Positions 55,148 to 64,000 of a stretch of 64,000 nucleotides of DNA are shown piece by piece (position 1 is the stretch's first letter; the number at the start of each line of letters is the position of its first letter). The notes below the pieces were generated by a model, which ran no database searches, had not been told where the DNA came from, and saw only the letters and a program-made list of their open reading frames with translations. The position numbers and the translations under genes were made by a program. Source of the stretch: Selaginella moellendorffii. Taxonomy: Eukaryota; Streptophyta; Lycopodiopsida; Selaginellales; Selaginellaceae. The stretch spans positions 93,662 through 157,661 of the forward strand of contig NW_003314387.1 of NCBI RefSeq assembly GCF_000143415.4. Reading direction: 5' to 3'.

Positions 55148-57935
55148 AGGTTGAGATGTTGGTACTCGTACTATAGCTTGTCTATCAAGAGGTTGTGTAC
55201 CAATATGAGTTCATCTCATAGTTTTCACTTTAGTTTCAACTCAGTGTTGATTATGCATAGCTAGCCTTTTCAAGGCATGCTCAAAGCTAGTGGCTAAATG
55301 CATTAATGAGCTTATTACGGTTGAGTTGGATTTGAGTGGTCATTTAGTTATGTTTGTTCATGAACCTTTATTTTATACTTGAGGTATTACGTTCATGTTG
55401 GATGACTATATGACTTAATGATATGAGTTTAGTGTTTGGGACTTGTGAAGCAAGTTAAAGAATGATTGTTAGTTGCTTTGTGACTAGTGATTACTTGTAA
55501 ACTTTGTCAAGCACTTGCTTTGCTCGATGATGATTTAGCAGTGATAGATTTGCTTTACCAGATGGTGTTGCGGAGGATTATGTCATTAGACTTACATGGT
55601 TTTTCCATGTTAGTATGTTGACTTTACCTCTATTGATATCATTTGGTTGCGTTTATTCCGTAGTGTTAGATTTCATGGAGTCTTGGATGTGGTGATTCAC
55701 TTCTTGATGATATATTATTTATAGCTGAGTATTGTTGGAGGATTGGTCTCAAATATTGAGTAAAGTATCTTTGACTTTGGTTAGCTTGGTTGTTAGAGAG
55801 TTTTGGGTAGTGATTCACTCTTGCTTTCTTTTATCTTTGTTTTGGTGTTGATGGTATTGAAGTGATGCCTTGTCACTGACAATATTGATGTTGAGATTTG
55901 AGTGAAATGAGATGTCTCTTCTTAAGATTGATATTGAGTTTCATTAGTCTTGATGAAGATAGTGTTGATGATTTGGCTATAAATTTGTGTTATTGACATT
56001 CGTGCATTTGCTAGTTAGCAATAATGTTGGTGTTCAAATGAACTGAGTGAAAAGTTGAGTTAGTTGTGTTCTAAATAAGATTGCTTAATAGGGTTTGAGC
56101 TTTAGCTTTTCCTTGAAAAGTGATTTAATCATGGATTATGCTATCTATATAAAAAGAAGAGTTAGTGATTGATATTGAAATGTTTGAATCCCGGTTGGAT
56201 TTAAGTTAGGGATATATCAATCATTGATGATTCTTCTTGTACTTGTTATAAAGTGAGTTATGTCTTGCTATAGATGGATTCATAAAAGATCAATTTAGTG
56301 ATCACTTGTTGAGTGTAACTTCAATATGCTTAGCTTTTGGATTGATGCAAATATGCTCTTCATTAGCTTTAGCATTATGAAGTTTGGCTTATAGATATGT
56401 TGAGAAGGATATTGTGGGTTGTACCATGATTTCTTCTTTAGCATTGAAGTCAGGTCATGTAAGATTTGTGATCATTGTTAAGCAAGATTTGGCTATAGGC
56501 TTCTTCAAATTTTTGGTTCCTTGAGTTTTTATGCTCATTATTCCATTTGTTAGGAGTTGTTGGGGGAAGGCATTCTAACTCATAGCTTCAATGTTGAAGT
56601 TAGTAATTGTATCTAGCAACTATTGGTGATGATTGACTATCATCTAAAATAATTGATTATCCTTATCAAAGGTTTTGCTTGATTATTGTTGATTTAGAGA
56701 GATTTGCTATTTTTCAGGATGGTGGATTCTTTCTTTGATGATAATTATACATCTCTCTATTGATGGGATGATTGATGATATTTTATAATGGTTAGTTGTT
56801 TTCTTTGATTGCTTATGGCTTTTTGCAATACCACATGTTCTTTGTGGTTTTTTCTGAATTGGTCTCTTGGGTTTGAGACATCAATAGGATGTTGCTGACA
56901 TTTGCTTAAGAAACTCTGGTTCCTTCGTATTGTTGACTGAGATCTAGTCAGATTGACTAGTGCAATACTTGGCATAAACAAGTGTTTGTTGGTCTTACCG
57001 CATTCATATTATTCTGTTGATTGTTGCTTGAGTTAGCTTTGATAGATTCGGATATTTTTTTTTTTGGGTGATACATTTGTGAGCATTTTGGTTGCCAGTC
57101 AATGATACTTTGTGTTCTTTGAGTTATCTTTGGTAAGCTATTTGGTATACTGTCTGCAATCTTTGGTAGTTCAGTTTTATCATTGAGTTTCCTTGATAAT
57201 ACACTGGCTATTGAATTTTGTTGGATAGTGAATCCTATGTTTCCAACTATTGTGATCATGGTGGTTCTTTTACTCTAATACTGGTTTATCAGATGCTAAC
57301 TTACTTGGAATACTTTTGTGTTCTAATCTAAGATTTATTCACTAATAATTAAGTCTCTTAAATATCATTGTTTCTGACTTTGATATTATCCATCTATTGA
57401 TCTTTGAATTTGGGCTAGTATAGGCAGACTAGCTTTGGCACTTCATATGTAGAGTAAAATCTTTAGTCATGGGGTAGCTACTGTCGACTAATCACATAAC
57501 CCGGCTCTCTGTTGATGTTCCTTATTCCGTTCAAAGGGTATGACTGTGTAAACAACCCTAACTGCCTATTTACAACAGTCTATCTAAACTTTACTGACAG
57601 GTTTGGTTTCTTTGCTTATGAGGGTTGGGGCCTCTAACTTCTCTCTCTATATCCCTACAGGTAGGGGTGTATCACACTTTTGTAAGCTGGGTGACACCTA
57701 GAGCAACAAAGGTGGCTGACTCCGTTGGTCATTTCCTTGTCGGTGACGGCCGAAAGGTGTCTAAGCTAGTAGTGCATCTGCTTTAGACAAAGAGGTTGCT
57801 TCCTAACTCATTTAAATTAGTGTATTTCTCATATAGTGTGATCACCGTGAATTTTTTCTGGAGTTGTTTCCTTGGCAATGGTCTAGACTGAAGTATGCAT
57901 CGACGAGGATATCAATCTTCCCTAGAGGGGGAGAG
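55148..57935 (+). other. AT/GT-rich internal region of an L4 element, no coding signal
   Basis: No open frame of interest and no recognisable gag or pol. It ends at the purine tract AGAGGGGGAGAG immediately before an L4 LTR, so it is read as the 3' internal part of an L4 element with its coding capacity lost. Confidence 0.5.
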
Positions 57936-58787
57936 TGTTGCGAATGTGACTTCAGGTATCGAAAGTTACCTGTCGGCCAGTCCTTATAAACACTCTTTCC
58001 TTACGGCCACGACGGTAGGAAGTCAGTTTTGCTGGACCCTTTATCAATCCCTCTTGTGCTAGTGGAGTTAACTAAGCATTTCGAGTGTACTTAGATTGAA
58101 CAAGCATAAGGATAAAATTCCTACGTATTATTAGCTAAGCATACTTAGCCCGATAAGGAGTTCCCATTCTGACCCTAAACCCTAAGCCCAAATTCCATTT
58201 GACGCTAACGCAAGGATATGGGTACTCCACTAGCTAGGCCACCAATATGTTAAAATAGTGTAGACTTTGTTTGGCTCTGTTTTGCATGCTTGTCCTAGCA
58301 TTGGGATACTAGGCACTCTAGGACTATTCCAAGTCCCTCCATGCTTCTTTTCCTTTGCTCCTTGGGCTGTACATTCGGGAGTTGTTCCGTGCTCTAGTGC
58401 TATTGCTCCTTGGCTCCATGCTTGGTAGTTTAGCACCATTTCTCCGTCTAGTGGCCTAAGGCCCTAAAACTCAGGTTCCACTTCAGTGTCCTTTGGACAC
58501 ATGGCATGTGACATGTGGCATATGGAGGGTTTAAGTTCCACTTCATGGTTATCCTATGGTAAAACACCATAAGATAAAGGGTGAAAACCACGTGTGCTAC
58601 AATTTGGCACCATTCTTTCATTTATTGGCCCAAGGCCCTAAAACTCAGAATTTGTACCACTGTCTTTGGACACGTGGCATGTGGCACGTGGCATATGACA
58701 TATGGCACATAAAGGGTTTGGGTTCTGCTTTGTGGTTATCCTATGGTAAATCATATAGGATAAAGGGTAAAAACAACATGCATTATA
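57936..58787 (+). repeat. L4 LTR with both polypurine tract and primer-binding site
   Basis: 852 bp, TGTTGCGAATGTGAC...GCATTATA. It is preceded by AGAGGGGGAGAG and followed by TTTGGTATTAGAG at 58788, a Met-tRNA-type site with changes. Its 3' third is a tandem duplication of about 178 bp (58432-58608 and 58609-58787). Confidence 0.8.
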
Positions 58788-58800
58788 TTTGGTATTAGAG

Positions 58801-59884
58801 AATACATCTCAGTGAGTACTATTCAATGAGATTGGGCAACTAGTCTCATTGCATACACAAAGATGAAAATGATGATTTGAGTGGGTACACGTTTAGGTGC
58901 AAAGACTTCACATTCATTCCTTAGGTATGGATTTAGTTACCTTTTTGTTCCATATTATATGAGCTTGCTCTTGGGCTTATAAGAAGGATTGAGTTGTTCC
59001 ATTTGCACGAGTTTGTGTTTGGGCTTGTAAGTGAGGCATATTAGCAACTCAATATTACACTTTGAGTTGGTAAGAAGGTATACCATTTTGCACGAGTTTG
59101 CGCTTGGGCTCGTGAGTGAGGCATATTAGCAACTCAAGGTTAGACTTTGAGTTGGCAAGATTAATGTTAGCCTATTGGTGATTCCATGAGTTGTTCCATG
59201 TACTATGGGTAAAAATAAACCTCTCTTAGATTTGCTATAAGTGGCAAATAGGCTAGTCTGTAGTTGTTTAGCATGGCACTAGTAGATCCTTCCTAAACAT
59301 GATTATAAATGGATCAATCAAGACTGTAGGGATTAATCTATTGGTTCAAGTAGTCATTGCCACACTCTCTCATAAATTTTTCTTGGATTGAACTGAAGGC
59401 AGTGCGAAAGCAAGCTTGAGGTTTAGTCAAAAGTAGAGTCAAAAAATAGAGTTATCAGGGATGAAGGATCAAATATGTAAATCATCTTCTCTTTTTGGAA
59501 AAATGATTTGTAACGAGGTGTTAACTCATTGCTTGCGTTCACATTATGCAATCAAGAGTGCCTATCTTGTTGCATATTGGTTATGGTGGTATTACAAATG
59601 GTGAGTTATAAGATGGATAGTAGTAAACTATTTTGTCTAGGCTTGCTATTGAAAACTTGGGTTACAATGCTTAATTATTTTCCGGGGAACCTTACTATTG
59701 CTTTTTGAGTAGCTTAGTGTTGAATTAAGTTTTGAGTTTTGTCAGAAAAAGAGTGACATAAGCTAGTTTGTGTTGTGAACAAAAGTTGGTAATGTTAGTT
59801 ATAAATCTCTTTTGGTGGAGTGTGGCAATTATGTTACATTTTGTCGAATAGAGTTAACATTTGATACTCAAGTAAACTTATTGT
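58801..59884 (+). other. internal sequence downstream of an L4 LTR, no coding signal
   Basis: Contains a repeated GAGTTTGTGTTTGGGCTTGT / GAGTTTGCGCTTGGGCTCGT pair (59020 and 59093). No gag or pol recognised. Confidence 0.5.
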
Positions 59885-61640
59885 AAGTTGTGTTAGAGCT
59901 ATCCACGGCCTTATCATTTGGCTACTTTGCTGCTCCCTCCCTTGGAGCTTTCACTTTTGCCAACTTGGAGCATTTGGGAATCTATCCTTGGAAGCCCACT
60001 TCCCTTCTCACAATCTGTTAGTATCTAATACATTAATGTTCCATGCCTAACTTTGCGATTTGGATTTTTTCCAATGAACTCTATAGCCCACATTTAGCCA
60101 CTAGTCTTTTACTTTTATTCGTTGATTGTTGCACTGAGCAACATAGGGTCATTACCTCCATTCTCAAAGTATCTTTTTGGTTTTGGCGTTGGATTCAGGT
60201 AGAGAGAGTATACTGTGAATGGAGTGATTATTTTTTTGGATGATGTGAATAAAATAATTCTTGCAAATAAAACCTCTAGTAGTAACCACAACTAATTTCT
60301 TCACTTTTAAAACAATGCCTTTGTTTTGAAAAGTCGTGTATTTTCCTTAGAAAGTTATTTGCCGGTCACTTTAGGACGGCCAATTTAGGAAAGTATCCCG
60401 TTGCGACTGAGCTCACCGCCAATGCAGAGAATGCCAGGCGAGCTCTCATGTGCTTGTTTGGATGTGACGAGTCAACCGTCACCAAGGAGATCAAGGAGGA
60501 CCCGGAGACACGCAATCTATATCGTGGCTTCTCCAGGTTCATGCTCGAGGACTTGTACGAACACAAGAGCTGCAAGAATCTCCCGTCAAAGTCGGCCAAG
60601 AAGAAGCTGTGCAGCCAGGTTGCCTTCCTCATGATCCTCAGGAACCGTGCATACTCGGCCATGGTGGAGTGGCTCTTCCCTTTGCAGCTGCGCATTTCCA
60701 TCCACCCGCATCCAAACAGAGGTCCCAAGTATGGCATCAACATCATCCATTCCTGGCAAGGGTGTGTCAAAGGCTTTACTTTGCTAAGTCCTAAAGGTGC
60801 TTACCACTAGTAAGTTTCTTTAGCATTTTCTACTATAGGCTCTGTCCACGGCCCAACTTTGCGACCCTCCCATGGGTCTCTCCTAAAGAGTACTTTCTTG
60901 GACTTACTATACCATCATTATTAGTCTAATTGATTTCCTTTTATGTGTTCTTCCCACTTGGTTACCTTGACCAAGCCCCACCATCATCAATAGTTCAAAT
61001 TAACACTTTGAACTACGAACTTTATTCCTTAACATCACCAGGACCTTGTCCTTGCTTAGCCATAAGATCACCTAGTGATTTAACCTTGGCACCTTAATAG
61101 GTTTGCCAATAGGTATTAGGTCTTCCAGACCTTTAAGTTGTTCACCATGACCCTGGGGGTATCCCTCACACTTGGCGGTGCACCTAAGCCAGCCCTTCTA
61201 GCCAAAGGTCCATAACAACTAAGATTAGGTGTCCCCATCTCATTCATCACATCCTTGATGCCACTTGCACCAAAGTGTTCGAGTTAGATATCCCAAGCTT
61301 TTATACTAAACAATCTAACTGTGTATCATGACTCTGAGGCATCCCCCACTTGGCGGTGTGCCCAAGCTAGTCTCTTTACTAAAAATCCATGACTACCGAA
61401 AAATAAGTGTCCTTATATTCCAAACCATCACCACAACTTAGTGATTTGGGACTCGAACCCAAGCACTAGAGGGTTGGGACTCAAACCCAACCTCCGTATA
61501 TGCATCTACGAATAGCATCACCCTAGATGTCTAGCATGACTCCCCATGCCGGTGCACCAATTTATACCCAAAGCGTGCTATGGATCATAACTTAGGAACC
61601 TAATCCCTCCAAATTGCCAAGTCCTCTCATTTGACAAGTC
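59885..61640 (-). mobile_element. internal sequence of an L2/L3-type element
   Basis: Collinear with 43720-44900 of element E (CCACGGCCTTATCATTTGGC, TTTGCTAAGTCC, GGTTGGGACTCAAACCCAAC), but interrupted at about 60195-60767 by unrelated sequence. Together with 61650-63990 it forms element G. Confidence 0.7.
60366..60765 (+). CDS. GC-rich coding fragment of unknown origin, inserted in element G
   Basis: Open from about 60368, with ANLGKYPVATELTANAENAR, MCLFGCDESTVTKEIKEDPE, LYRGFSRFMLEDLYEHKSCK, VAFLMILRNRAYSAMVEWLF and PHPNRGPKYGINIIHSWQG. The frame runs without stops for about 130 residues, has balanced codon use like the F-box gene, and is flanked by decayed repeat sequence on both sides. 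I do not recognise the family. It could be a piece of a host gene captured by the retrotransposon, or part of another large transposon's accessory protein. Confidence 0.5.
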
Positions 61641-61649
61641 ACCCACTTT

Positions 61650-62846
61650 AATGGCCATATTGGCTCTAGCCTTCTTCGGGTAGAGATATTCCCTCAAAAA
61701 GTGTCCCACTTCACCACAATGCTGCTAACTGACTTGCCCTTCTTATCCATGGGTTTGTCTCTTTTTGCTTGACTCCTCCACATACTCGCTCGCTAACCAC
61801 TAGATCTACCTTTTCGGAACCCCGAAGACTCATTCTTAGAGAAACTCTTCTTGAATTTCCCTTTGCTATATGTTCCCCTTGGTTTGGCCCCTTTGCTAAA
61901 CATGGACCCTAACCCCGTCGTATTCCCCTTTCGCAGGTTATCATTGAAATGCACCTTGATAGCCACATCTAACACTTCTTTGTAATTGGTCGGGTTCTAA
62001 TGCATCACCTCACCGCGAGCCTAGGTTTGCAAGCCTGATATGAAGGCATGGAACGCATCCATATCACCCATATCCATGACCAATATCCTCTTTGCCATTA
62101 ATCCATTCACATACTCTTGAATGGTTCCGATCTGCTTCAGCCTACTCAACTCATCCCTTAGATGCAGAGTAGCATTTGGAGGAACGTATGTCGTGCGGAT
62201 CCTCGCCTTCATCATTTCCCAAGTGGCCACCAGTCCTTCGTTGGCCTCTGTCGTTCTCCACCAACACTTGGCATTATTTGCCAAGTATGGTTTTGCACAT
62301 GGGACCTTCTCCGAGCTCGGTAATTGCAATTCTCAAAAGTAGTCCTCCATATCATAAAACCAATCCTCCACTGCCTTATAGTTGTTCACTCCCTTGAAGA
62401 CCAAAGGGGGCTTTGGTTTGTACTTGGGAACTGCCTGAGGGATTGATTCCACTTCGGTTTGTTTGACCTTGTTTGGTTTTGCCTCAGTCCCTACCGAAAG
62501 ATCCACACCTTCTACGCTACCAGCATCTGTAGTCTTTTGCTTTTTCTTCCACTTCTCGTCACGCTTTAGCTTGCATACGAGAGTTTTCAGCAGGGCACTG
62601 GTCTGTGCCAATTATCCTTCTAAAACATCCAATCAAGCCTTGGATGACCAAACCTTGCCACCAGACTCCTGTTTGGAAGTTTCCTCACTGAAGTCCTCCT
62701 CATACAAGGATTCCTCATCCATAGCCTCTTGTTTGACTGGAGGCTCCAGCTCTGGAGCAGATTTTGTCTCTACCTTGGTTCGTTTCCGCCCTACCTTTAC
62801 CATCTCCCAGCAATCCGCTTCTATCCTTCGCTAGAACTAAGGAAAA
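61650..62846 (-). pseudogene. gag of element G
   Basis: Minus-strand pieces in order: acidic/Lys-rich N-terminus (ELEPPVKQEAMDEESLYEED), coiled region (SALLKTLVCKLKRDEKWKKK), VFKGVNNYKAVEDWFYDMED, NAKCWWRTTEANEGLVATWE, LRDELSRLKQIGTIQEYVNG, IKVHFNDNLRKGNTTGLGSM and a damaged zinc knuckle (HCGEVGHFLREYLYP, the last Cys lost). This is the capsid layout of chromoviral gag. Stops and shifts separate the parts. Confidence 0.7.
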
Positions 62847-62862
62847 GGCTCTGATACCAAAT
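62847..62862 (-). other. primer-binding site of element G
   Basis: On the minus strand ATTTGGTATCAGAGCC, complementary to the 3' end of initiator Met tRNA, directly adjoining the LTR. Confidence 0.85.
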
Positions 62863-63990
62863 TGTAAGCCACAAATTTTTCCTTTCCAATTTGCCAGCTT
62901 ACCTCATCTATCCGACCAACACTACCTTAGCTTTTGCTAAGTTCCCTCGCCAAGGTTCCCGCCTATTGTACCAGCTCCTACTTAGTCCTACTTGGTTTTA
63001 GCTACTCACTACACGAGCAATGGAGCATTAGCCATCCATCCATGGATTCCCAAATCTCTCCCAATCCCCCTCCCCGGGTTAGACTAGACTTAAGGTTCGG
63101 CTACACTCCCCGCAGGCACAAGCAGCCAAGCACACCAAGCCTCCAGGTTCCTAACACCCTTTGGTACAACAAAACTTGATCATGGGACCATCTAAATCCC
63201 AAGCCTTGGGTGCAACACTTGCTTCAGGACATCGGGGCGAAACACCATGGCTTAACGGCCTGGTATGGGTACCTCTACACCCCCACTTCCATCCCGAACG
63301 GAAGGCCCAAGCCCCTAGGAAGGGCGAGGACCAATGAGCCACAAGGTACTCAAGTGGGGCACCACTCCACATGAGCCGGGAGCACCGCAATCAGTTTCCC
63401 TTTCGGTTTCCCTTTCAGGAGTGGGAGTTGCTCTTGAGCACTTCCTTGGGTGGCCCCTCTGGCACCACCCGAGTCCATGCTCACTCCCACCCAAGGCCCC
63501 TTGGCCCTAGTCTCAACCTCAAGTTAGTTTGGAAGCACCACTGGAGAGTTCCTTCAAAACTAGTTCCTGGACCTCACTATATTTTGGGAAACCCCCCCCC
63601 CCCCCCCCCCCCCCCCGGGAGATGCACATTTTGGGCTTTCACCCCTTGACCCGTATTAGTACTCGGACTTGGTCTCGGACTCGATCTCGGACCTGACTTT
63701 GGACTCGGTCTCGAACTCAGTCTCGAACTCGACTTCGGACTCGACCTTAGACTCGGTCTTGGACCCAATTCGGATCTTGGACTCTATCTCAAACTCGGTC
63801 TCGAACTCAGTCTTGAATCAGTCTCCAATTTGGCCTTGGACTCGATCCTGGACTCTATCTCAAACTCGGTCTCAGAGTTGGTCTTGGACTTGATCTCCGA
63901 CTCCATCCCATCCGATGAACTCTTTGTCATTTCAGTTATGTTTTCGGGGATCCTTTAGCCTACGACACCTCGGGGAGTTGATTCCTTACA
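62863..63990 (-). repeat. 5' LTR of element G (L2)
   Basis: 1128 bp, TGTAAGG...CTTACA in minus orientation. It contains a run of 25 C (63592-63616) and a minisatellite (63658-63925). Same structure as 17448-18603. Confidence 0.85.
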
Positions 63991-64000
63991 CACTTGCATC

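Overview
This window reads as a repeat-dominated stretch of a land-plant nuclear genome. Plant signals are a PPR (PLS/E-type) pseudogene, an F-box gene, a degenerate receptor-kinase-like fragment, a GNA-type lectin relic and several Ty3/gypsy elements, including a chromodomain one. A fragment resembling the flagellar protein CFAP58 and the very short introns (about 50-120 nt) suggest a plant with swimming sperm, such as a Selaginella-like lycophyte. That placement is inference. Only one host gene looks intact: the F-box gene at 13615-15287.

Layout. 1-1368: 3' end of a large DNA transposon, with an assembly gap. 1369-4178: decayed gypsy element A, hit by a second element's LTR. 4179-8900: AT-rich host DNA with gene relics. 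8903-12496: gypsy element B, lacking reverse transcriptase, inside a 194-bp tandem repeat. 13255-15287: CFAP58-like relic and F-box gene. 17443-21347: gypsy element D with a 5-bp target duplication. 21509-21874: lectin relic. 22350-35363: a solo LTR (family L4, 5-bp duplication at both ends) split by a 9.9-kb DNA transposon (22436-32374) and a second solo LTR (33078-35016). 35681-39800: gypsy element C. 40867-48990: broken L4 and L3 LTR elements. 49544-55142: young chromodomain gypsy element F. 57936-63990: further L4 and L2 elements, one carrying a GC-rich foreign coding fragment.

The most notable system is the DNA transposon at 22436-32374. It has 25-bp terminal inverted repeats and probably a 2-bp target duplication. 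Its leftward transposase carries a GHTHEDVD motif (DUF7869-like). Its rightward multi-exon gene appears to join a ParB-like domain (GQHSSLA motif) to a region laid out like a beta-class DNA amino-methyltransferase. About 19 copies of one palindrome (core GGCATGAGGCCTCATGCC) are scattered through this element and the copy at the left edge. They cluster upstream of the transposase and fill several ~50-nt introns of the second gene. Transposase, ParB-like/methylase-like protein and palindromes may form one transposition or self-marking system. This copy carries stops and frameshifts.

The second notable item is element F. Its LTRs differ at only two positions, and the 15 nt just downstream of the 5' LTR exactly complement 15 nt lying 30 bp after the LTR TATA box. 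This is the arrangement of Tf1/sushi-type self-primed retrotransposons. Its pol is broken by three stop codons, all explicable by C-to-T change.

Family labels used below: L1 = LTR of elements A, B and C (about 170-200 bp, TGTGA...TCACA). L2 = LTR of D and G (TGTAAGG...CTTACA, with minisatellite). L3 = LTR of the 33078 and 41756 copies (TGTGAGACAC...CTTACA, with minisatellite). L4 = LTR of the 22355, 40867 and 57936 copies (TGTTGCGAA...).
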